The position numbers and the translations under genes are program-made. Shown here piece after piece: positions 18,136 through 24,684 of a stretch of DNA of 64,000 nucleotides. This DNA comes from Actinomycetes bacterium. Its GTDB lineage: Bacteria; Actinomycetota; Actinomycetes; Actinomycetales; Cellulomonadaceae. The stretch covers positions 1-64,000 of the forward strand of contig JAJYCD010000008.1 of assembly GCA_021778635.1 (NCBI GenBank). Reading direction: 5' to 3'. Position 1 is the first letter of the stretch. Each line of letters starts with the position of its first letter. The notes under the pieces were generated by a model. The model was given only the letters and a program-made list of their open reading frames with translations, searched no databases and had not been told where the DNA came from.

Positions 18136-19881
18136 ATGACGCGGCTCGTCAACGCGCCCGGCGACTTCTCCGCCGATGCGGTGCGGGGTCTCGCGCTCGC
18201 TCATGCGCGGTACGTGCAGCAGGTGCACGGCGGCGTCGTCCGGTCGACCGCCTCGCCGGCGGGACAGGTCTCGGTCGTCCTCGGCGGGGGATCGGGCCAC
18301 TACCCGGCCTTCGCCGGATGGGTCGGACCCGGCATGGCCCACGGTGCGGTGTGCGGGAACGTCTTCGCCTCGCCCTCGGCGTCCCAGGTCGAGTCGGTGG
18401 TCCGCGCCGCGGACAACGGGGGCGGGGTGCTGATCGGCTTCGGCAACTACGCCGGCGACGTCCTGCACTTCGGCCAGGGCGCGGAGCGACTTCGCGCGGA
18501 GGGGCTCGACGTCCGGATCGTCACGGTGACCGACGACATCGCCTCGGGCGCGCCCGCGGAGGCGGACCTGCGGCGTGGCATCGCCGGCGACCTGCTCGTG
18601 TTCAAGATCGCGGGCGCCGCGGCCGAGGCGGGTCTCGACCTCGACGACGTCGAGCGCGTGGCGCGTCGGGCGAACGCACGCACGCGGTCGCTCGGGGTGG
18701 CGTTCGGAGGCTGCACGCTGCCGGGCGCCGACCACCCGCTGTTCGAGGTCGCGACCGGCACGATGGCGATCGGGCTCGGGATCCACGGCGAGCCCGGGAT
18801 CTCGGAGGCGCCGCTGGGTACGGCCGCCGAGGTCGCCGACGCGCTGCTCACCGGTGTCCTCGACGAGGAGCCGGAACGCGGTGCGGACGGCTACCACGGT
18901 CGGGTCGCGGTGCTGCTGAACGGTCTCGGTGCGACGAAGTACGAAGAGCTCTTCGTCGTGTACTCCCGGATCGCCGAGCGCCTCGAGGAGCTCGGTCTGA
19001 CGATCGTCGAGCCGGAGGTCGGTGAGCACGTCACGAGCCTCGACATGGAGGGCCTGTCCCTGACCGTCACGTTCCTCGACGACGAGCTGGAGCGGTACTG
19101 GCGCGCGCCCGTCGACACCCCGGCCTTCCGGCGGGGGGTCGTGACCGATCGTCCGGCGCGCAGCGGAGTGATCCGGGCTGCCGAGACGGCCGCGGTCGTG
19201 CCGGGCTCGACGGAGTCGCAGGAGCTCGCCGGTCGGCTCGCCGTCGCGATCCGCGCGATGGCCGCGTGCGCCGTCGAGAACGAGGCGATGCTGGGCGACC
19301 TGGACGCGATCGCGGGTGACGGTGACCACGGTCAGGGCATGGTGCTCGGTACCGCAGCCGCGGCGTCGGCGGCGGAGGAGGCGCTTGCCGCTGGCGCCGG
19401 CGCACGGACCCTCCTCACGCGTGCCGGAGCCGCGTGGTCGGAAGGCGCAGGAGGTACCTCGGGTGCGTTGTGGGGCGCTGCGCTGACCGCGATGGGCAAC
19501 GCGCTGAGCGACTCCGGCGGCGCAGCTCCCGATGAGCTCGCGGCCGGCGTGCGACAGGGCGCCGAGGCGATCCTGCACCTCGGCGGGGCGAGCACGGGCG
19601 ACAAGACGATGGTCGATGCCCTCGTCCCGTTCGTCGACACGCTCGCCGCGGCGCGAGCATCCGGAGCGTCGCTCGGCGACGCCTGGGACGGCGCCTGCAC
19701 CGCCGCGGCGACGGCAGCCGAGGCGACCTCGCAGATCGTCGCGCGGCGGGGTCGTGCCCGCACCCACGGCGAGCACAGCCTCGGCCATCCGGACCCCGGT
19801 GCGACCTCCTTCGCGTTGTTGATGGCCGCCGTGTCGCGCGAGCTCGGCCCGGCCGCCCGTGTGAACGGAGAGCTCACATGA
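18136..19881 (+). CDS. DAK-family ketose kinase (DhaK-DhaL fused; L-erythrulose kinase candidate)
   Basis: This 581-residue ATP-dependent kinase has both DAK domains in one chain. The DhaK part (about 1-335) has [18 protein letters not shown], and GIHGEPG carries the histidine that binds the ketose carbonyl. The DhaL part (about 365-581) has the ATP/Mg loop [13 protein letters not shown] and [10 protein letters not shown]. Related enzymes phosphorylate dihydroxyacetone or, in tetritol pathways (LerK), L-erythrulose. The RpiB- and TIM-family isomerases encoded next are exactly the partners LerK has there, so erythrulose is the preferred substrate guess. GGGAGGGAG precedes the ATG at 18136. The stop overlaps the next ATG. 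Confidence 0.88.
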   Translation: MTRLVNAPGDFSADAVRGLALAHARYVQQVHGGVVRSTASPAGQVSVVLGGGSGHYPAFAGWVGPGMAHGAVCGNVFASPSASQVESVVRAADNGGGVLIGFGNYAGDVLHFGQGAERLRAEGLDVRIVTVTDDIASGAPAEADLRRGIAGDLLVFKIAGAAAEAGLDLDDVERVARRANARTRSLGVAFGGCTLPGADHPLFEVATGTMAIGLGIHGEPGISEAPLGTAAEVADALLTGVLDEEPERGADGYHGRVAVLLNGLGATKYEELFVVYSRIAERLEELGLTIVEPEVGEHVTSLDMEGLSLTVTFLDDELERYWRAPVDTPAFRRGVVTDRPARSGVIRAAETAAVVPGSTESQELAGRLAVAIRAMAACAVENEAMLGDLDAIAGDGDHGQGMVLGTAAAASAAEEALAAGAGARTLLTRAGAAWSEGAGGTSGALWGAALTAMGNALSDSGGAAPDELAAGVRQGAEAILHLGGASTGDKTMVDALVPFVDTLAAARASGASLGDAWDGACTAAATAAEATSQIVARRGRARTHGEHSLGHPDPGATSFALLMAAVSRELGPAARVNGELT

Positions 19882-20345
19882 CCCTCCGCGTCGTCGTCGG
19901 CTCCGATCTCGCCGGGTACGCGTACAAGGAGGCGCTCAAGAAGGACTTCGAGGGCGACGACCGCGTGAGCGAGGTCATCGACGTCGGCGTCGGGGCGGGC
20001 GGAGACACCGCCTACCCGCACGTCGCCGTCGCGGCCGCACGGCTGGTGGCTGCCGGCGTCGCCGACCGGGCGCTCCTCGTCTGCGGCACCGGCCTCGGGA
20101 TGGCCATCGCCGCGAACAAGGTCGCCGGGATCCGGGCGGCCACCGCGCACGAGGGGTACTCGGTCGAACGCGCCGTGATGTCGAACAACGCCCAGGTGCT
20201 GACGTTCGGGCAACGCGTGATCGGGCTCGAGCTCGCGCGCCGCCTCGCGTCCGAGTGGCTCGGGTACGAGTTCGACGAGACGTCGCACTCCGCGGCGAAC
20301 GTCGACGCGATCTGCTCGTACGAGCCGGACCTGTCGCCGACATGA
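19878..20345 (+). CDS. RpiB/LacAB-family sugar-phosphate isomerase (erythrulose-4-phosphate isomerase candidate)
   Basis: This 155-residue isomerase belongs to the RpiB/LacA/LacB family. [14 protein letters not shown] is the N-terminal phosphate/substrate loop, and the active-site Cys is in [15 protein letters not shown], with the AATAHEGYS and [14 protein letters not shown] segments conserved. RpiB interconverts ribose and ribulose 5-phosphates, while DerI/EryI-type relatives act on D-erythrulose 4-phosphate and D-erythrose 4-phosphate. Its position between a DAK kinase and a TIM-family isomerase favours the C4 role. It overlaps the kinase stop by ATGA, so translation is probably coupled. 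Confidence 0.85.
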   Translation: MTLRVVVGSDLAGYAYKEALKKDFEGDDRVSEVIDVGVGAGGDTAYPHVAVAAARLVAAGVADRALLVCGTGLGMAIAANKVAGIRAATAHEGYSVERAVMSNNAQVLTFGQRVIGLELARRLASEWLGYEFDETSHSAANVDAICSYEPDLSPT

Positions 20346-21082
20346 CCACCTGGGTCGGCACGAGCTGGAAGATGAACAAGACGCTCGACCAGGCTCGGGA
20401 GTACGCACGGACGCTGGCGGCGACCGATCCGGGCCGCTGGCGGGGCCTCCAGCCGTTCATCATCCCGCCGGCCACCGCACTGCTCGCCGTCAACGAGGTG
20501 CTCGGGCCGCGCTCGCCCGTCCTCCTGGGAGCTCAGAACGCCCACTGGGAGGACGCCGGCGCGTGGACCGGCGAGGTGTCCGTCCCGCAGGTGGCCGACG
20601 CAGGCGCGCAGATCGTCGAGATCGGGCACTCCGAACGGCGTCAGCACTTCGCCGAGACCGACGAGACCGTGAACCTCAAGGTCGCGGCGACCTTGCGCCA
20701 CGGCCTGATCCCCCTGGTGTGCGTCGGTGAACCGGCTGACGTCTTCGCGAGCGGGGCGTCGGTGACCTACGTGCGTCGCCAGGTGCGGGCGGCCCTCGAC
20801 GCGGTCCGTGACCCGCGCGCGGTGCTGCTGGCCTACGAGCCGATCTGGGCGATCGGCTCGCGCGGTCGACCGGCGGCTCCGTCCGACATCGGAGCCGTCT
20901 TCGCCGCTCTGCATGACGACTGGGGCGGGGCCGTGCGCGGCATCCTCTACGGCGGGTCGGTGGATGCCTCGAATGCGCTGTCGATCCTCGGTGTCGACGG
21001 TGTCGACGGGCTGTTCGTCGGTCGGGCGGCGTGGGAGGTCGACGGGTTCATCGGACTGCTCGACCTCGTCGCCGGCCGCTGA
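20342..21082 (+). CDS. Triosephosphate isomerase-family enzyme (L-erythrulose-1-phosphate isomerase candidate)
   Basis: This 246-residue TIM-barrel protein keeps the whole active site of the family: Lys in WKMNK, His in EIGHSERRQ, Glu in YEPIWAIG, and phosphate loop [10 protein letters not shown] housekeeping TpiA normally sits beside gap and pgk; here the gene overlaps an RpiB-like gene behind a DAK kinase. That is the arrangement of LerI/EryH enzymes converting L-erythrulose 1-phosphate to D-erythrulose 4-phosphate. Specificity is inferred from context only. The ATG at 20342 overlaps the previous stop (ATGA). Confidence 0.85.
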   Translation: MTTWVGTSWKMNKTLDQAREYARTLAATDPGRWRGLQPFIIPPATALLAVNEVLGPRSPVLLGAQNAHWEDAGAWTGEVSVPQVADAGAQIVEIGHSERRQHFAETDETVNLKVAATLRHGLIPLVCVGEPADVFASGASVTYVRRQVRAALDAVRDPRAVLLAYEPIWAIGSRGRPAAPSDIGAVFAALHDDWGGAVRGILYGGSVDASNALSILGVDGVDGLFVGRAAWEVDGFIGLLDLVAGR

Positions 21083-21151
21083 CCTGGTGCCGGTCCGCTC
21101 CCGCAGCTGACCTCGTGCCGGTCACCGCCGGCCGCTGACGTCGTACCTGTC
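21071..21151 (+). repeat. Degenerate direct repeats over the end of the TIM-family gene
   Basis: The words GCCGGCCGCTGAC (near 21071 and 21127), CTGACCTGGTGCCGGTC, CTGACCTCGTGCCGGTC and CTGACGTCGTACCTGTC recur at roughly 25-30 nt spacing. The first copy contains the gene's stop codon. They look like a short local duplication that has diverged. Positions 21083-21264 hold no gene. Confidence 0.45.
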
Positions 21152-21264
21152 AGCTCTGGCCGCTGACCCGCTCGTCCGGCCCGCCCGGCCGTCACCCCGC
21201 CCACAGAGCGGGGCGACGGTCCTGCGCACCGAGGACCGGCGCCCGGTTCGCGCGGGTCGACCGG

Positions 21265-22221
21265 TCAGACGCACCCGCTCGCATCGACGTAGAGCGAGTA
21301 GATCGACTGGCTCGCCGCCATGAACAACCTGTTCCGCTTGCGGCCACCGAACGTCAGGTTCGCGCACTGCTCCGGCAGCAGGATCTGCCCGATCAGCGTG
21401 CCGTCCGGGTCGAAGACGTGCACGCCGTCGTAGCCGTCGCCGCCACCGGCGGCGGACGCCCACAGGTTGCCGTCCGTGTCGCACCGGATGCCGTCGCTCG
21501 ATCCCGGGCTCATGTCCGCGAAGACCCGACCGTTGCCCACGGTCGCGCCCTCGACGTCGAAGACGTGGATCGATCCCGGGGAGGTGCCGGAGTCCACCAC
21601 GTAGAGCAGCCGCTCGTCGGGAGAGAAGCACAGACCGTTCGGCTGGACGAGGCCGGTGACGACGGCCGTGACCGCGCCGGAGTCCGGTGCGACGCGGTAC
21701 ACGGCGGTCGGGAGCTCCGGGTCCGCCCGGTCGCCCTCGTAGTCGTAGACGATCCCGTAGGTGGGGTCGGAGAACCAGATCGCACCGTCGGACGCGGTGA
21801 CGAGGTCGTTCGGCGAGTTGAGCCGCCGACCCTCGAACGAGTCGACGACGACGGACACGCTGCCGTCGTACTCGGTGCGGGTCACGCGCCGTCCGAGGTG
21901 CTCGCAGGTGAGGAGCCGCCCCTGGTGGTCACGGGTGTTCCCGTTCGAGAAGTTCGACGGGGAGCGGAAGGTCGACACGGCGCCGGAGATCTCGTCCCAT
22001 CGCCACATCGTGTTGCCGGGCACGTCGCTCCACACGAGCGTGCGCTGGTCGCCGAACCACACGGGTCCCTCGACCCATCGGAATCCGGTGGCGAGCCGCT
22101 CGACGGCGGCGCTCACGATCCGATACCGGGCGAACCTCGGGTCGAGCACCCGGACCGCGGGGTCCGGGTACCGGACGGGCGGATCGGTCCACCGTCCGGA
22201 CGGCTCGGCGTCGACAGCCAT
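21265..22221 (-). CDS. SMP-30/gluconolactonase-family sugar lactonase
   Basis: This is a 318-residue six-bladed beta-propeller. Divalent-metal ligands are in EGPVWF, LNSPNDLV, VQPNGLCFSPDE and SPGSSDGIRCD, the usual Glu-Asn-Asn-Asp set. Such enzymes open aldonolactones to aldonates. Next to an IclR gene and opposite a galactonate catabolic operon, the likely substrate is D-galactono-lactone. There is no signal peptide, so it acts in the cytoplasm. AAGGAGG precedes the ATG at 22221. It probably shares a transcript with the IclR gene 178 nt upstream. Confidence 0.87.
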   Translation of the reverse strand: MAVDAEPSGRWTDPPVRYPDPAVRVLDPRFARYRIVSAAVERLATGFRWVEGPVWFGDQRTLVWSDVPGNTMWRWDEISGAVSTFRSPSNFSNGNTRDHQGRLLTCEHLGRRVTRTEYDGSVSVVVDSFEGRRLNSPNDLVTASDGAIWFSDPTYGIVYDYEGDRADPELPTAVYRVAPDSGAVTAVVTGLVQPNGLCFSPDERLLYVVDSGTSPGSIHVFDVEGATVGNGRVFADMSPGSSDGIRCDTDGNLWASAAGGGDGYDGVHVFDPDGTLIGQILLPEQCANLTFGGRKRNRLFMAASQSIYSLYVDASGCV

Positions 22222-22240
22222 GTTGGTCCTCCTTGACCTT

Positions 22241-22320
22241 GTCGGTTGCGGTCGGTTGCGGTCGGTCGGGGTTGTTCGCGGTCGTTCGTGATCGTTCCTG
22301 GTCGGTCGCGGTCGGTCTGC
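22241..22320. repeat. Eight-unit 10-bp tandem repeat upstream of the lactonase gene
   Basis: Eight consecutive 10-bp units run from 22241 to 22320: GTCGGTTGCG twice exactly, then GTCGGTCGGG, GTTGTTCGCG, GTCGTTCGTG, ATCGTTCCTG, GTCGGTCGCG and GTCGGTCTGC. It fills the gap between the IclR stop (22400) and the lactonase start (22221). The period equals about one DNA turn, so a row of protein sites or simple slippage are both possible. Confidence 0.8.
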
Positions 22321-22399
22321 CCGCTCGCCGTTCTCTGTCGCCTCTGTCTCGCCTCTCGTTCGCCAGGTCTGACGTGCCGGCGCCCGTGCGAGCCCGTCC

Positions 22400-23161
22400 T
22401 CACACTCCCGTGAGGGTCCCGCGTACCCCGCGCACGTCTCTGGAGATCGCCTCGCACGTCCGGACCAGGTCGGGAACGAGGCCCTCGAGTCGGGTCAGGT
22501 CCGAGATGACGCGCAGCGCGGTGATCGACACGGCCCCGATGACACCACCCGGATCGGTGCGGACGGGGTAGGCGATGCAGTTGACGAAGTCCTCGAACTC
22601 GCCGTCGTCGACGGCCCAGCCACGCTTCTGCGTGCGGTCGAGCTCGGCGAGCAGGGCGGTCCTGGAGGTGATCGTCGTCGCGGTGTACCTCCGGTACCCC
22701 CACCCCTCGAGCAGCTCGAGCGTGCGCTCGCGCGGCAGAGCGGCGAGCACCGCCTTGGCCGCGCTCGCGGTGTGCAGCGGGACCGGCTTCCCGATCTCGC
22801 TGTACAGACGCACGGAACCGGACGGTTCGACCTTGTCGATGTAGACGATGTCCGCGCCCTCCAGCGCGGCCAGGTGCGTCGTGAAGCCGCTGATCCCGGT
22901 CAAGGCCGCCAGGTGAGGGTGGGCGATCGCCTGGAGGTCGAACTGGTCCTTGGCGCGCTGTGCAAGACCGACGAGCCGGTAGCCGATGCCGTAGCGACCG
23001 TCGGGACCGCGGCGCGTCAGGCCGCCTGTCGTCAGCGTCTGAAGCAGCCGGAGCGCGGTCGAGCGGTGCACACCGAGCAGGTGGGCGACCTCGCCGAGCG
23101 TGCGCGGGCGCGCGCTGACGAACTCCAGGATCTCGATGGCGTTCGACACCGTCTGGGCCAT
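22400..23161 (-). CDS. IclR family regulator of the galactonate locus
   Basis: This is a 253-residue protein. The N-terminal winged helix (about 1-65) has LGEVAHLLGVHRSTALRLLQTL, the C-terminal effector domain begins near residue 75, and the GKPVPLHTASAAKAVLAAL motif is diagnostic of IclR proteins. It is divergent from the binding-protein/ABC/dgo operon and lies upstream of the lactonase on its own strand. A 15-bp palindrome of the IclR-binding shape lies inside the divergent promoter at 23320-23334. It probably responds to galactonate or a breakdown product. GGGAGGGGAG precedes the ATG at 23161. Confidence 0.9.
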   Translation of the reverse strand: MAQTVSNAIEILEFVSARPRTLGEVAHLLGVHRSTALRLLQTLTTGGLTRRGPDGRYGIGYRLVGLAQRAKDQFDLQAIAHPHLAALTGISGFTTHLAALEGADIVYIDKVEPSGSVRLYSEIGKPVPLHTASAAKAVLAALPRERTLELLEGWGYRRYTATTITSRTALLAELDRTQKRGWAVDDGEFEDFVNCIAYPVRTDPGGVIGAVSITALRVISDLTRLEGLVPDLVRTCEAISRDVRGVRGTLTGV

Positions 23162-23311
23162 CTCGCTCTCCCCTCCCTGCGGGAACCGTCGCGGTCACCT
23201 TCTCGGTCAGCGGACCTGGCGGGCGGCGGCGCCGATCCACCGAAGTGTACGGACGCAGCCCTGTCGCATCGCGTCGTGATCTGGACGGCGAACAGGGGAG
23301 CGTCTACGATC

Positions 23312-23340
23312 TTGACAGATGGCACAGCGTGCCACATGAT
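23312..23340 (+). promoter_or_regulatory. Promoter of the galactonate operon with IclR-type operator
   Basis: A perfect -35 TTGACA (23312-23317) is followed by 17 nt and -10 CATGAT (23335-23340). The spacer holds the 6-3-6 palindrome TGGCAC-AGC-GTGCCA (23320-23334), the geometry typical of IclR-family operators. The 5' leader to the ATG at 23517 would be about 170 nt. The rest of 23162-23516 shows no gene. Confidence 0.7.
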
Positions 23341-23358
23341 GTGCGTGTACGGCATCAG

Positions 23359-23380
23359 TGTTGCACATGCTGCACCAACA
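23359..23380. promoter_or_regulatory. Second inverted repeat in the galactonate divergent region
   Basis: TGTTG (23359-23363) and CAACA (23376-23380) flank 12 nt that also contain TGCA at both ends. It lies 19 nt past the -10 box, where a bound regulator could block elongation. It could equally be chance. Confidence 0.35.
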
Positions 23381-23516
23381 TCGACAGGCTTCCGGGCGAC
23401 GACGCTCACGAGGTCTTGCTCGACACCTGAATGCGAACGACTCCGTCAGCGGCGTGATCGGCCGCACCTGATGCGTTCTGCTCCCCGATGGACATGACAC
23501 AGTGAGGTGGCATCAC

Positions 23517-24575
23517 ATGAGATCCAGGCGCGAAGTGCGTGGGCGGCTGGCACTGGCAGTAATCGGCCTCGTGGCAGCGCTCGTCCTGTCGGCCTGCAGC
23601 AGCAGCCCGACATCCTCGAGTACCAGCGGATCGTCCTCCGGGACCGTGGCCAAGCCGGTCATCGCGCTCAGCAACTCGTTCATCGGGAACAGCTGGCGCA
23701 AGCAGATGGTGGCCGCCTTCACCGACGTGGCGACCAAGGCGAAGAACAGCGGTGAGATCGCCGACTTCGTCGTGACCAACGCGGACGGGACGGTCGAGCA
23801 GCAGATCTCGCAGATCAACGGCCTCATCCTGAAGAAGGTCAACGTCATCCTCGTCGACGCCGCCTCACCGACCGCCCTCAACGGGGTCATCAGCAAGGCG
23901 ACGAAGGCAGGGATCGCCGTCGTGACCTTCGACGGCACGGCGACGAGCACCGACTCGTACAACCTCAACTACGACTTCGTCACCTTCGGTGCGCACATGG
24001 TCAAGGTCGTCGCGGACGGCATCGGCGACAAGGGGAACATCCTCATCGTCCGCGGCGTCACCGGCACCGTGATCGACCAGCAGATGTACGAGGGAGCGAA
24101 GAAGGAGCTCGCGGGCCACCCGAACCTGAAGGTCGTCGGTGAGGTCTACGGCGACTGGGACGACGCGACAGCGCAGTCCGCCGTCGCCCGGTTGCTGCCG
24201 ACGCTGCCGAAGGTCGACGGTGTCGTCATCGACGGCGGCGGCTACGGCGTCGCGCAGGCCTTCGCCGCGGCGAACCTGCCTACTCCGTTGATCTACTTCG
24301 GGAACCGCGGGTACGAGCTGAAGTGGTGGGCCGAGCAGCTCGCCAAGGGTGCGTACCCGAGCGAGTCGGCCTCCACCGACCCGTCGATCAGCACCGCCGC
24401 CTTCTGGCTCGGCGTGAACGTGGCGAAGGGCGTGAAGGTCAAGCACGACCTGAAGATGCAGTTCCTCACGATCACCGCGAAGGACCTGCCCACCTACAAG
24501 GACCTCCCCGTGGACGGTGTCGCCTCGATGGTCTACGACGACGCCTGGGTCAAGGCGAACCTGCTCAACCAGTAG
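23517..24575 (+). CDS. Sugar(-acid) ABC transporter substrate-binding lipoprotein (periplasmic-binding type 1)
   Basis: This is a 352-residue protein. The N-terminus is a lipoprotein signal with lipobox LSAC (Cys27), followed by a Ser/Thr-rich linker. The mature part has the two-lobe ribose/galactose-binding fold (Peripla_BP_4): KPVIALSNSFIGNSWRKQM, then an INGLILKKVNVILVDAAS segment. It should capture the sugar acid outside the cell for the ATPase-permease encoded next. GAGGTGG upstream fixes the ATG at 23517. A strong hairpin follows the stop. Confidence 0.9.
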   Translation: MRSRREVRGRLALAVIGLVAALVLSACSSSPTSSSTSGSSSGTVAKPVIALSNSFIGNSWRKQMVAAFTDVATKAKNSGEIADFVVTNADGTVEQQISQINGLILKKVNVILVDAASPTALNGVISKATKAGIAVVTFDGTATSTDSYNLNYDFVTFGAHMVKVVADGIGDKGNILIVRGVTGTVIDQQMYEGAKKELAGHPNLKVVGEVYGDWDDATAQSAVARLLPTLPKVDGVVIDGGGYGVAQAFAAANLPTPLIYFGNRGYELKWWAEQLAKGAYPSESASTDPSISTAAFWLGVNVAKGVKVKHDLKMQFLTITAKDLPTYKDLPVDGVASMVYDDAWVKANLLNQ

Positions 24576-24585
24576 GGACCCGTGG

Positions 24586-24627
24586 TCGTGGGTACCCGCC
24601 GTGCCGACGCACGGCGGGCACCCACGA
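24586..24627 (+). other. Intercistronic hairpin after the binding-protein gene
   Basis: Arms 24586-24604 and 24609-24627 pair over 18 of 19 positions with a 4-nt loop (CGAC). There is no U tract. Such hairpins after a binding-protein gene usually protect its mRNA and lower downstream expression. Confidence 0.7.
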
Positions 24628-24684
24628 CGGCCAGCATCTGAACCCAGACGCGCCCATGGAGACAGTGGGATGAGGAGCAGGACG

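Noticed and set aside
20342-21082. Housekeeping triosephosphate isomerase (tpiA)
   Set aside because: Catalytic residues fit, but it overlaps an RpiB-like gene behind a DAK kinase rather than sitting with gap and pgk. A C4-phosphate role is more likely, though not proven.
22241-22320. CRISPR-like array
   Set aside because: The 10-bp units are directly abutting with no spacers and there are no cas genes.
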